From assembly GCA_033977485.1 (NCBI GenBank), contig CM066987.1, positions 85,406,588 through 85,470,587 on the forward strand: 64,000 bases of DNA. Direction: 5' to 3'. The notes beneath the pieces were generated by a model. That model saw only the letters and a program-made list of their open reading frames with translations, did not search any database and was not told the DNA's origin. Numbering within the stretch: the first letter of the stretch is position 1; each line of letters begins with the position of its first letter. This DNA is from Hydrangea macrophylla (lineage: Eukaryota; Streptophyta; Magnoliopsida; Cornales; Hydrangeaceae). Position numbers and translations under genes: made by a program. This document shows, piece by piece, positions 23,511-34,896 of the stretch.

Positions 23511-25043
23511 CCATTGATTGAACCCTTTGAGTTAGAAATGTTATTTTCGTTTTGCGATAAAAACATTCGACTGGGGTTAAAAAAACAGTTGATTGGTTTG
23601 TGTTTCAGAATTGGTGGTTCTGCCTGATAGGGTCCAGGCGACCGGACAAGTACTAGTCGACTGGGATTCGAATGCCATAGTCGACTGGGTCCCCGACACA
23701 GTGGACTGGATTAGGCTGTTGAGCTTTACTACTCTCTATAATTTCAAAGCAGGCGATTGGGTCCCGGATACAGTCGACTGGATTACTATTGGCAAAATGG
23801 GTTGTTTTCTTTAAGTGTTTCAAAACTTTTTATAACTCTGAAATTGGGACTTTTACTTATTTCTTTTCCCTACAATGAAATATAAATGAACTGGATAAGC
23901 CTTAGTGGCGTGCCACGTGTCGTATTTCCACGCGTAGTGGAATGGGTCGTGACAACATCAAACTTATATCAAGAACTCCCAAAGTTATTTACAAGAATAG
24001 TTTTATTTAGATTATAACTTCAAGAATACTTGAGGAAGTATTGAAGTTGAAATCATCATCTATAGACATGCTTTCGAAGTCAAGAGCTACTATCCATAAG
24101 GATTCACTCCCCTTAAACAATATGTCATCATCTACATGATGATAAACAAGGAGAAAATAAAGAAAAATAAAAAAGAAATGAGGTAAGGATAGATGAACAT
24201 CGAAGTAAACAAGCAAGCAATATCAATCAAAGTATGATAATTATTGAGACATTGGACTTGTAGCTTGGTGTTGAACTCATATAGTGTGACATTTGGACAT
24301 GGAAGTAGATTCATAACTTATGAATACTCAAAAATAGTGGTTAGGAGTATTGAATGTGAAGTATAGATGAGAGTAAGAAAGAAAACAAGTTTGTAACTCA
24401 CTTTTCTATAGAAAATCAATAGCTAGGAGCTCACTTTCTCTCTTCTAAACCTTATCTCTTCCTATCTCTCTCTACAACTTTCTCTAGAACTTGCATTTGC
24501 CACCCCACAAGTGAGGAGTCAAGGGGGGTTTATATAGGCCAATTTGGGGGGATTTTGGGATTTAAAAAGTGCTCCCATTGGTCCCAAACATCCGTGAACA
24601 AGCAACAACGTCGTTTTGGCTTTCAATTATTCAATTTGGACCCCCAAAACAAATTACAAAAGTGGACTGTTCTGGGGAAGAGTGCTGTGGCAGCACTGGG
24701 CCTGTGCCGCGGTGGTAGTGGTCTAGTGCCTTAGCGACACTGCTCCTCAGACGTCCAGATTATTACTGCTCCTCAGTTGTCCAGATTATTACATTTAGGC
24801 CCTAGAGGTTCTGGTATTCGCAAAAAAGCCCTATTTTGTCCAAAATTCACAGAAAATGCGTACGAAATCTAAATTGAGCTTGTGATATACCGTTGGAAAG
24901 GTAATAGAGTCTACTTTAATTGAAAAATAATTTGGAGATAGGTCACTTTGAAAAGTTTTGTGGCATTCACAATAAAAGCCGATTTGATCGCCTTTTTCAC
25001 CTTCAGAATTTTGTACCGTATATTATCTTACGATCTGGTTCCC
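23511..25043 (-). other. Non-coding remnants of minus-strand gypsy LTR(s)
   Basis: No gene. On the minus strand a TGTCACGACCC start near 23953 looks like an LTR beginning, and a TATATAAACCCCC box near 24523-24535 with a leader-like stretch to its left looks like another promoter region. A cluster of GTCGACTGG-like words lies at 23565-23785. Two near-identical CCAGATTATTACT/A segments occur at 24761-24795. I could not find paired borders, so the stretch is best called layered retrotransposon debris. Confidence 0.4.
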
Positions 25044-25622
25044 TTATCTGAGCTCGATGAATTCTTTCTCCTTCTTATTCCTCTCTGTCTGAGAAAAATA
25101 ATTCTCTAGAAACAGCCCTTTAAATGTGATCCAGGGCATCCTTCCTACTGTGTCTTCTCCTACTATTGCCTTTTTCGATTCCCACCAATCGGTTGCCGTA
25201 TAAGTTAACTGGAATGTCGCCAGTCGACGCTTCTCTATCTCATTGCATCCCAGGGTATCGAAGATCGCTTCCATCTCTCGGAGCCACTATTCCAGTTACC
25301 ACAGCTTAGTATTCCCGTCAAACTTCTCCGGACGAAAGTGACAAAAAACGGTCCACAATTCTATCCTCAACTGGCCTCAGAGGTGGTCCATGGTTATTGT
25401 TGTAGTTCACATTAGGATTGTTGATCCGTTCCATCCTACGCACAAAGGCTTCAAACAATCCCATCGAATCAGCAGCCTAAGGTTATGGAGGTGCATCCTC
25501 AATCTGTGCAGGACGGTTCCGGGTAGGTGGTCTCCATGCCATCGATGTAGTACGATCGGGTACCTATAGGGACAACTATTGGTTAGTCGCCAATCCAATA
25601 ATAATCGCAGAAAATAGTTCAC
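25044..25622 (-). pseudogene. gag fragment of a minus-strand Ty3/gypsy element
   Basis: The minus-strand reading 25274-25044 gives a capsid-like segment with LTYTATDWWES and WITFKGLFLENYFSQTERNKK followed by EFIEL, the pattern 'A..WW......W..F...F...YFP...R..K..EF..L' of the Retrotrans_gag domain. The upstream part (25622-25407) reads as the gag N-terminus in another frame (MAWRPPTRN and MGLFEAFVRRMERINNP can be read), so frameshifts and stops are present. It lies between the primer-binding site at 25784-25796 and the debris to the left; no protease or RT follows, so the element is truncated. Confidence 0.75.
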
Positions 25623-25783
25623 AACTAAATATAGTAGTTATAACTATTATCAAATTACTAATAAAGCAACTCTATATGAATAACTTCAAAACATTCTCTT
25701 AGAGTCAATCCTTATCTCAAGAAATCTTAAGGTTCAAACTCAAGAAATGTTGGACAATTAGTGAACGCGACTACTAAACCTAG

Positions 25784-25796
25784 GCTCTGATACCAA
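25784..25796 (-). other. Primer-binding site (tRNA-iMet type)
   Basis: Minus strand reads TTGGTATCAGAGC, immediately inside an LTR ending GGCGTGACAGGATCA. About 160 bp separate it from the first gag-like reading. Confidence 0.85.
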
Positions 25797-26584
25797 TGAT
25801 CCTGTCACGCCCCCACAGTAGCAAAAATAGAGAAAATAAATTCTTTTTTGGACCTGTAAGCCATGACAGTTGAACCTCACCACATTGTCCAGAACCAAAG
25901 TCTAATCATCAGAGTAATGATTCAAACAACGCATTGGAAATTTCTAAGGTCGATATATAAAATCAGAGTTCAATACCAACTATTCCAAAACCATGAGTGT
26001 TTGTAGAAAGATAAATAAAGTATTACGACAACATATGCCGATTATAAACTCAACTATTACCACAGTCTGTAAAAAACATAAGCATAAACTATCTACGCCG
26101 AAGCTTCAGGTCTCAGCTTGCATAGTAATCATCTCTAGCGTAGCCTCCATCATAGTAGGCCTCTTCCTCATAGCCCTTAGCCATGTATGCTTCACCTGTG
26201 CACTCAAAACCCTGGCCAGTTGGACGTAGGATATCCAGCGGCATAAAACGTCGCCAGCTACAAAAGCTGAGTAAATGCAAATACTAACAAATTATCTATA
26301 GATACGCAATATATGAAACATCATTAGCAATCACTACGACGTACGTATTCATGTATGCACCAACACAATATATATATCAACAGTCGTCATCCCAACCAAT
26401 CTTATCATAACATGGACTCTCGGTTCCACATTTCGCACGTAGCCTTTCATCTCACATTACTATCTCGGCACGTAGCCCGGTACATCATAACTTATCACAC
26501 TCGACACAAAGTCCCATATATTCTGGCCAACACGCCCTATACAATTCTTTTCCACGATTATATTTCTCCTAGTCTCGGTCATGG

Positions 26585-27180
26585 ACTAAAGTAACATCCC
26601 TTACCCTCTGCTGGATCTCCCGTCTCAGACCGAGGTGACGTACATTTAACCTCTATCGGACTAGGTTCATGATGTATCCTTCTTAGTCTCGGTCCTGGAA
26701 AAAAGTGACATATTCCTGTAGTCTCTATTTAGATCTCCCGTCCCGGTCATGGACTAAGGTAATATTCCTTTAGCCTCTGTTGGACTAAGATGCATAACCC
26801 TCAGTCTCGATCTTGGACCAACGTGACCATGCCCTTGTCTCTATCGGATCTCTCATGTCTCGGTCAATGGCAAGGTGATATTTCGTTAGCCTCTATCGGA
26901 CCAAGGATCTAGCCACATTATCGTTCTCACAAGTATGTTCCCTTAGTCTCTCTTATGGACTAAGTCGATATCACCAGTATAACCCTTAGCCTCTCTCATG
27001 GACTAAGGCAATATAGGTCGCCCACAAACTACATCTGTTTCCACGATATGTATCACTTGGTCTTCCTCATGGATTAAGGCGATGTACCACCAATATATCC
27101 CTTAGTCTCTCCCGTGGACTAAGGCAATACCTACTAATATATCCCTTAGTCTCTCTCGTGGACTAAGGTAATAAATGCAT
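26585..27180. repeat. Degenerate repeats with a GGACTAAGG core inside the LTR
   Basis: A unit of roughly 45-70 bp built on 'CCCTTAGTCTCTC..GTGGACTAAGGCAATA' recurs at least ten times with increasing similarity toward 27050-27180, where adjacent copies are nearly identical. Confidence 0.75.
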
Positions 27181-27462
27181 AATGCAATCCACATTGTACG
27201 ATCTTCGCAATCACATTATCGGTGCACCAATCATAAATAGTATCGACCTCTGTGGTCGATAGACCCACTACTATGCACATCGACTTCACCATTCACTTAC
27301 CAATATTATATCATCGTTTACACAATTGGTACCACTATTCAATGCATTAAGCCCATTATTCAATGTGTATATTATTCTAATACTACTTCTACTAATTATC
27401 GCATGATAACATACATCTTAACAATTCATCGGATATAAACAAACCCAACATTCAACATTGAT

Positions 27463-27640
27463 ATGTTCGATCGATTGAAGTCATTTCAATCGATTGAGGA
27501 AATTAAGGTTCGATCGATTGAAGTCAAGCTCGATCGATTGAGAAAATTAAAGTTATATTGATTGAACAATGTTCGATTGATCGAGATTGATCGAGATTCG
27601 CCTGTGTTCAATCGCTCGAAAGCAGTTCGATCGATTAAGA
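27463..27640. promoter_or_regulatory. TCGATCGA motif cluster 1 in gypsy LTR
   Basis: Words such as TTCGATCGATTGAAGTCA, CTCGATCGATTGAG, TTCGATTGATCGAG and TTCGATCGATTAAG recur about every 25 bp. Confidence 0.65.
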
Positions 27641-27836
27641 GTTGGTTTTCTTACCAAACTGAATTGGACCTCCCTCATACGTTCGGGGTCCGTTCCCTTT
27701 TGCCAAAACACATATATACAGACATATCAACGCTACTAAATGAGAATAGGCACTCACTATTAAAATCGGTGACGCCGAGGAGCTCGGGGTGGTCGCGGGT
27801 CCTCAGGGTGGTCTCCTCCTCTCTTTTTCCTCCTAT

Positions 27837-28025
27837 TTCTTCTTCTTCTTCTTCTTCTTCTATGAGTGTGTGTGTGTCTGTGTGTATATATATCCGGTGT
27901 GTGTGTATATATATACGTATGAGTATGTGTATATATATCTTGTATACCTCTCTCTCTACTCTCTCTCAATTTTCAGCAACCCAAACACACCCAAACTAAC
28001 ACACACACACATATATATATATAGG
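27837..28025. repeat. Microsatellites (TTC)n, (TG)n, (AT)n, (CA)n
   Basis: TTC run at 27837-27861, TG/TA-rich run at 27866-27940, CT run at 27951-27968, CA then AT runs at 28001-28022. They create spurious open frames on both strands. Confidence 0.85.
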
Positions 28026-28075
28026 CAAAGAGGGAGGGTGCATGTGGCAATCTGCGTATACTAATAATAATAAGT

Positions 28076-28273
28076 TCGATCGATCGAAATGAGTTCGATC
28101 TATTGAGAACAAGTCGGTTAGGGTTCGATCGATTGAGATTGGTTCAATCGTTTGAGAAAAGGATCCACGTCATAATTCAGGTCGACAGAGTTTTGATCGC
28201 TCGAAAAGGTTTCGATCGATTGAAGAAACAAAGGTTCGATCGATCGAAAGACGTTCGATCGATCGAAAGAGAA
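28076..28273. promoter_or_regulatory. TCGATCGA motif cluster 2 in gypsy LTR
   Basis: GTTCGATCGATCGAAA, GTTCGATCGATTGAGA, TTTCGATCGATTGAAG, and GTTCGATCGATCGAAAG recur over about 200 bp. On the minus strand this is the start (U3) of the LTR. Confidence 0.65.
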
Positions 28274-28362
28274 ATTACAGGAAATGTAATTATCAACATA
28301 TTGAATTTTATTAATATCAAAAGTATTATAAAATTACAACGAAACTACAGGGTATTATAACA

Positions 28363-29465
28363 TGGGTGGGAAATGAGTGACAAAAACTGAGTGAGCAAAA
28401 ATGCACTTGAGTCTCAAGGTCATTTCAGTCTTTTAAAAATTGGATAAGAGTAGTGTAGGTACATATTAATAATCCAAAATTATTCTATTAGTTTTACTAA
28501 AATGGTTAATAAATAGAAGAGTAAATTGTTATGGCTTACAATAGCTCAGAGTGATGTTTTACTAGGGGTGTCATTTGGAACAGAATTTCCGATCCCGACC
28601 CGAAAAATTCCAATTTTGGAAGCAAAATTTGTATTCCGAATTCTGAAAAAAATTGTAATAGAATCGATATTGTTTTTAGAATTCCGAAAATTCCAAAATT
28701 CCAATCTGAAAATTTCGAAAATATTCTGAAAGAATTCCGAATTATAATATTCCGAGTTCTTATATTATATAATGTAAATATGTAATATATATAGGTGTGT
28801 TAAAAAATATTAACTAAGTTATTTTTCTAATTTTAAAAAATTTAGTAAAGTCCTTGACATTAGCCTATTAGCCATTAGGTCTTTCAAACTTATAAGCAAA
28901 AAAAACCTAATCTCCTCTCTAGGAATGACAATGGGCGGGTTTAGTGGGTTCCCCGCCCCGTCCCTCCCCTCCCCTCCCCTCCCCTACCCTAATAGGTAGG
29001 GCATGAGGTGTACTTGAATGGGGTAGGGACGGGTATGGGGTTGAGTTTCCACACCCGATTCGGGTTCGGGTCGGAATCGGGGCGAGGGCTGATTTTCTCG
29101 AACCCGTCCAAAATATATAACTAATTTACATTCTTACCCCCATAAGTTCTTATATTCTCTAAGCTACCACATATATATCATAACCTTATAATATAAGAAT
29201 GCAGCACCTCAAAACTGGACTTAGTCAAATACCATTTTGCCCCTCTCGAAAACTTATATGCATACTCGGCATAAGAATATATTGATTTCTACGAGGGCAC
29301 TTTGGTCATTTCAGCCCACCAAGTATCTTTAAGAAAACTTGTAATTACAAGTGCACCCTTTTACTATACATAATGACTCATACACCTCGATACTCATCAT
29401 AATGATATATCGGTTTGTGCGAGGGTAATTATGTCATTTCAAATGAAATATTACATTCAGGTCAA
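28363..29465. other. Non-coding stretch with short low-copy repeats
   Basis: No gene. 28560-28760 is rich in TTCCGAATT/GAATTCCG words, beginning AGGGGTGTCATTTGG. 28930-29110 is a GC-rich island of CCCCTCCCCTCCCC and GGGTTCGGGTCGG type, reminiscent of a MITE terminus, flanked by AT-rich text. 29280-29450 has two diverged copies of a 'GAGGG.A.TT.GGTCATTTCA' segment. Confidence 0.4.
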
Positions 29466-30180
29466 CTTTTAAAATTTTATTTAATATAATAATGAGGATT
29501 CAATCAATAATATTATGCCCAATTACATATGGGTCAGCAATTTTTAGAATATTTATTATTGACTTCAAAAAAAGTCAAAAATTGCGGCTATTTTGGCGAC
29601 TATTTACGAATTGGTCACTAATATTTACAATTTGGTCATCTTCTCGTCTGAAATTTATATTAAAATTTTATTTAATATAATAATGAGTATTCAATCAATA
29701 ATATTATGCCCAATTACATATGGGTCAGCAATTTTTGTAATATTTATTATTGACTTAAAAAAAAAGTCAAAAAATTACGGCTATTTTGGCGACTATTTAC
29801 GAATTGGTCACTAATATTTAAAATCTGGTCAACTTCTCGTCTGAAATTTATATTAAAATTTTATTTAATATAATAATGAGGATTCAATCAATAATATTAT
29901 GTCTAATTACATATGGGTCAGCAATTTTTGGCGAATATTTACGAATTGGTCACTAATATTTACAATTTGGTCAACTTCTTCTCTCAAATTTAGTATTCAT
30001 ATATTGTAATACGTGTAATTGCATTTGAATGAGCAAGTTTTGAGATATTTATTACTCACTTAAAAAAAAGTCAACAAAAGTGGTTATTTTAACGGCTATT
30101 TACGAATCGATCACAAATATTTACATTCTGGTCAACTTCTTCTCTAAAATTTACAGTATATATTTGCGAATTGGTCATTA
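29466..30180. repeat. Tandem repeat of ~196-bp unit, 3-4 copies
   Basis: TTTTATTTAATATAATAATGAG recurs at about 29475, 29669 and 29862 and is followed each time by ATATTATGCCCAATTACATATGGGTCAGC and GCGACTATTTACGAATTGGTCAC. A shortened, diverged copy follows to about 30180. Copies 1 and 2 are nearly identical. Confidence 0.85.
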
Positions 30181-30487
30181 ATTTACCAAAATTCACTTCT
30201 ATTCAAATCTCATACCAAATTCATATCTTATACTCAAATGCATAATATCATCTACTATTTCAGAAATGTTGTCTACTAAGGAAATTTGAATATATGGTGA
30301 CAAAAATAAGTCTTAAAAATATTGTAGTGCTTTTTCAAAGGAAACGAATATAGTTTTTCTTTCATTTGTTTAATAAATTTTTATACCATTGATATGAAAA
30401 TTCAAAATGGGAACAAAAGGAAACAAACACTTATACTCAAATCTCATACCAAATTCATATCTTATACTCAAATACATAAGAGGGGAT

Positions 30488-30518
30488 TAGCACGTGCATC
30501 GCACGTGTAGACCCTAGT
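30488..30518 (+). mobile_element. Helitron-like 3' terminus
   Basis: The sequence CACGTGCATCGCACGTG (30491-30507) forms a perfect 6-bp stem with a 5-base loop, and CTAGT (30514-30518) follows seven bases later. A short hairpin a few bases before CTRR followed by T is the hallmark of Helitron 3' ends. The body would extend left, perhaps including the 196-bp repeats; I could not identify the 5' end. Confidence 0.6.
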
Positions 30519-33190
30519 ACTGTATACAAATGCCTAAAGTTTAAAATTAGGGCTTTAGTTTTCTTACAAGCCACAACTCAGCCTACACAGTCCCCCACAT
30601 CTCGACGAAATGATCGGACAATATCTACCTCTCAACTTTGCGCTGCCGGTGGCCATTCACCGGCACAGTTGAAGCCCTCTCGCCGCCGTTGAAGCCCTCC
30701 CTCACATGCTGTTATTCTAGGGCTGTGTGTGAGTGTGTGAAGCTGTGGAGGAAGAACCACCACCATCCCCAAAATTCTCTTTCTCTCTCGTTGGTTTCAC
30801 TTTCTCATCCTTTTTTTAAAGTAGTACTTTGGGTTCAACCCCTTAGGAGTTGCAAACTCCCATCTCTTCATTTAAATCTTTTCATGAATTTTTTCTATCC
30901 ATTGCTCTGTACAAGTTCGAGCATTTCGGTCATGAGCAGTGCTTTGGGTTCAATCGCTTAGGAGTTGCGGACTTTGGTTCAATTTCCAAAAAGTAAGTTC
31001 AATCTTCTTGATCTTGGTTAGTTCTTGACATTAATCAGTCGGTTGAGAAAGGGGTTGCATGTACCAATAGTATCTATTTTTTCTTTGTGTGTTTTGTATT
31101 TTTAGATTCATGGAAGTATAGAAAGAGAGAAAGGGATTTCAGGTTCTCTTTGGATGTAGAGAAAATATGGGTAACTTCATTTTTCCCCTTTAATACGCCC
31201 TCAATGCTTTGTGTATTCAATGCTTTGTGTATTTTTCCATCTTCTGTAATTATTTCTTTTTCAAAATAAGGGCTGATATTTTCTTGGTCATCATGACTTA
31301 TTGCCAGACAGTCAACCGGAATTTTCTTCTTCTTTGGGGGTTTAATACTTATATGTATGAAATATTTTCAATTTATTTGCTAATTTTCTCTTCCAGATGT
31401 CTGCAACCATGTTCCTTCTTCTCATGAATCTTAAGTTGTTTGTCTAGGGACGGTTTGTGCAACGAGGGAATTTTGGTATGGAACTGTTTTTCTCATTTGA
31501 TATGGAACTGTTTTTCTCATTTGATATAGAGTAATCATTTGGTTTTTTTTTTTCTTTTTTTGTACAACTATCTTTATTGATTTGGTAGTGTTAATTTGAA
31601 AGAAAAAATCATTTGTGGAATAGTGTTAATTTTTCAGTTCATGAAGAGGCATTTGTTAATTTTTCTGTAGTGTTAATTTTTCTCTCATCTAATTTTAGGA
31701 AATTCCTATCCTAAATACTACTCTAAGTTTAGTCTTATCTTAATTTAAATATTACTATAATTACTCTAAATGGATATTATCTTTCACTCCCCTAACCAAT
31801 TTCTTATATCTTTCTCCTATTTATGACCCTGATGTATATTTTCTAATTTTATTTCCCTAAAATCAATTGGAATGGTTTTGAAAAGTGCATGAAATATGTA
31901 TGACAATTTCCAAATTCTTATCAATTACCCTAATTCTTATCAATTTCTTAATTCTAATCCTGATTATAATTTAGATTACTCTAAATGTACTATAAATATT
32001 GATATTATGAAGAAATATGTTTATTTAAACATATAATTTGAATTAAATGTGAGTCAAACAATTAATTTTCCCACAATCATTCTTTCCCAATTGAATTCCT
32101 AAACTCATTCTTTCCTTTTTTATTTCTTTTATCATCTCCTAATTAGTCAAAACATTCAGTGATCACAATTTGATGTGATTTCCCTCTCCCAAAAATTTGC
32201 CTCTCAATACATTCTATACATTCACTTCAATCTTTCACATTTTTCTCACTTACACAATCTCTCTCTCTCTCTCTCTCTCTCTGAAAATCACCTAGGCCAT
32301 CACCCTTCTTAACGGTGACCTGCAACCTTCACGCATTTTTCAATCAATTTTCAATAGGTAAGTGTTGCATCGTTTTATGTGTGATATCTTTCAATATGGT
32401 ATGTATTGTGTGTGTGTACGTAGCATTCTTTGTTTGTGTATGCGTAAGTAGCAGGTATATTATCATCTTGATTCATATGTGTGTACTATTTCCTCCTTTT
32501 TAGCATAATTTAGTATATTTATAAAAAAAAAAGCTTCTCTGTTTCCTCTTTTTTTTATTTATTTTTTATCTACATATATATATAAAGTACACAACTCTTT
32601 TTTTTAAATCAAGAATCTGATCATTGGAATTCACCTTCTTTGTTTCATACTTCAAATTTCTGTGATTAAAAAAATCTTTAATGATTTTTTTTTATATATG
32701 TAAAAAATAAAAACAAAACAAAACTTTTCTTTCCTCCTTTTTTTTTTTACATTAAGTGCACAACTCTTTTTTTTTTTTTTTTGTAAATCAATAATCTGAT
32801 CAGTGGACATCACTTTCTTTGTTTCATACTTCAAGTTTCTGTGGTTAAAAAAAATCATGATTAAAGAATTATGTTAAATGTTAGCGACGAATTCGTTTTG
32901 TTGGATTTTTTCCCAATTATGAAATTTAGTATTAGCATGGTTAATTTGCAACATATTTTTAACATGTTAACCTAGGGTTTAGGGTAGGTTTAGGGTTAAA
33001 ATGGTTTTGAGGGATGATGGATGATATTTAAGTTATTTAACCCACAGGCAAAAATCGCCCAACGGACATTTACTAGTGGTGTCTAACCCTAGTCTCCCAC
33101 CATTCACTTTGTCTGTCTCTTTGTAGACAGACACAAGGAAGCGGAAGAAGACACAGTGGTAGGAAGTGGCGAAGTGCAGTGCACACATGG
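30519..33190. other. Upstream flank of the host gene; no confident coding region
   Basis: A stretch at 30540-31010 has moderately higher GC, a CT-rich leader and GT-type splice-donor-like sequence (AAAAAGTAAGTTC near 30990), so it might be a 5' exon or an eroded gene fragment, but the frames (30638-30961, 31087-31269) match nothing I know. Small duplications: ATGGAACTGTTTTTCTCATT twice at 31477-31520; GTGCTTTGGGTTCAA versus GTACTTTGGGTTCAA at 30823/30939. A (CT)13 run lies at 32257-32282. A ~175-bp direct duplication lies at 32588-32690 and 32758-32860 (landmark TTTGTTTCATACTTCAA). Confidence 0.4.
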
Positions 33191-34441
33191 CAGGGTTCGA
33201 AGTCTCGTCCGATACCGAGTCGTCTCGGCCGAGTTGACTCAGTTTCGAAGCCAAACGATCCGAGATTCACGAACGATACATATTTTTAGCAAAATGACGC
33301 AGTCTCGGTGGCCATCTCGCGCGAGGTGGTGCCGTATCGCACGAGATCTGGGCCGATACGCGAGACGAATCTAAAAATAATAGAAAGAAGTCGGGAAAAG
33401 GGGGAAAATGGTAAGAATCTTACCTTTTGTGCATTATTTTCACAGATCTGAACTAGAGGCTTCGTCTTCTTCCCCCACAAATCGATCGATTCTCTCTCTA
33501 TATTCACAAATCTACATTCACAATCGATCGATTCTCTCTCTTGACCAAGCATAGATCTGTTCAGTTCTTCTTCTCTCACGACTCACGAGTCTCTCTCTCT
33601 CTCTCTCTCGCGTGCGCGGGCGCGCACGATAGATCTGTGTGTGCCGAATGTTGTCGAAGTCTCTCTTAGTCTCTTTCTCTATCCATGTCTCTCGTTGGCT
33701 GCTCAGAGGCTGTGCGAAGAGTGAAGACTGAATAATAGGTAGATTTTGTTTTGTTTTGTTTATTTTATTTGTAAGGTCTTTAGTAAACCAATATACTGTA
33801 TAATACACTACATTATAATATTATACACTATATTTATGCTTTATTATCATCTACCCAAAAAAAAGAAAGCATAACATGGGTTTAAAACTTTAAGTAGTAT
33901 AATATAATCTAGTGCTATATATTACTTACTTTTTCTTTTTCTTTTATCTTTTTCCTTTTTTTTAGGGGGGGTCAAAAAGTATTTTATACTTACTATATTA
34001 TATGTTATTTATTATATATATATTTGAATAGAACTTATTTTACGATACTTACTATATTATAAATTTTTTTTGAGCCATCTATTATTATATTTATTGTATC
34101 ATGTGTGTTATATTTAATATTACATTATGCTAGAAAAAAATATATTTATATACCACATGGTGAGTTACCCAATTATGTATGTAGTGTTATCAAATACTCA
34201 ATCCGCAGTGTGTGTATTGGATATTATGTGATTTTGTAATTGGTGCATTGGGTAATGTGACAATCTATTAGGCCAAATTTGTTATTCTAATTATTTTAGA
34301 ATTTTTTATTAATTTTCCAGATCTTTTTGAACCTTAAATCTAGCGTATCTTTGCATATCGCCGATACCAGTCCGCGGCACCGCGACCTAGTCATCTCCGC
34401 GACCTCAGCAACCCCGGCCGATACCGTGATCTTGAACCATG
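33191..34441 (+). mobile_element. Non-autonomous hAT-like element, copy 1 (1251 bp)
   Basis: Ends CAGGGTTCGAAG...CTTGAACCATG, imperfect inverted ends (right end reversed reads CATGGTTCAAG), flanked by an exact 8-bp target duplication ACACATGG at 33183-33190 and 34442-34449. An 8-bp duplication with CA(G)GG ends is typical of hAT transposons. Sub-terminal regions are rich in TCGGCCGAG, CTCGCGCGAG and GATACCG words. No transposase frame is evident. A related copy in opposite orientation lies at 48266-49752. The insertion sits about 420 bp upstream of the host gene's start codon. Confidence 0.88.
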
Positions 34442-34529
34442 ACACATGGTCACCGCCACCATGACTCAAGTCATTATTAGAGTTGCTCTGCCCCGACCGC
34501 CACTCCTTTCTCTGTCTCTGCCACCGCTG

Positions 34530-34857
34530 GTAAGAGCCCATCTCTCCCCCTCTCTCTCTCTCTCGCTCTTTGATTTTGTGAAATTGTTTATGCTTTAGTG
34601 AATGAAATTGGTGGGTTACATTCGAAATGCTATACTGAAATTGATGTTGTGTGTAGAAAAGATTGCTTCAAGTACACTTCGCATGTGTGTTTGAATTTGG
34701 CACAGCCAAAATGTGTGTAAAAACTACACCACCCCACCAAAAAAAAAAAACCGACCAAATCGGAACAAAATGTGTACTTACTAACAATATTCCTAAAGAA
34801 ACTGTGTTTATGTGCTAATATATCCTAATTGGTTGCTTGTTTTTTTTTTTTGTAGCA
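34530..34857 (+). promoter_or_regulatory. Candidate 5'-UTR intron of the EMB1611-like gene
   Basis: A TTTTTTTTTTTGTAG acceptor ends at 34855, two bases before the ATG pair, so an intron probably lies in the leader. The best upstream donor is CTG|GTAAGA at 34530, preceded by a GC- and CT-rich 80-bp stretch that would be the 5' exon, directly adjacent to the hAT element's target duplication. Inference only. Confidence 0.45.
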
Positions 34858-34896
34858 ATGATGGAGGATTTAGTGCTTAACCCCTGTTGTGCAAAG
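34858..34896 (+). CDS. EMB1611: EMB1611-like exon 1
   Basis: Thirteen codons with two in-frame ATGs (34858, 34861), encoding MMEDLVLNPCCAK, then donor AAG|GTCTGG. Tiny exon, phase 0. The NPCC motif is a family landmark. Confidence 0.82.

Larger units (their letters stand above)
25797..28362 (-). repeat. Long (2.57 kb) 5' LTR of a gypsy element
   Basis: The plus-strand text begins TGATCCTGTCACGCC next to the primer site and ends GGGTATTATAACA, so on the minus strand the LTR runs TGTTATAATACCC...GACAGGATCA. Long LTRs with GTGACA near the end and an iMet primer are usual for Tekay/Del-like chromoviruses; that assignment is inferred. Internal features: diverged repeats at 26585-27180, TCGATCGA clusters at 27463-27640 and 28076-28273, and microsatellites at 27837-28020. 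The open frames inside (25993-26229, 26355-26594, 27562-27999) have no domain I recognise. No partner LTR is seen. Confidence 0.72.

Noticed and set aside
27562..28064. Frames of 145 and 91 residues near the microsatellites
   Set aside because: They run through TTC, TG and TA repeats in an LTR; no domain.
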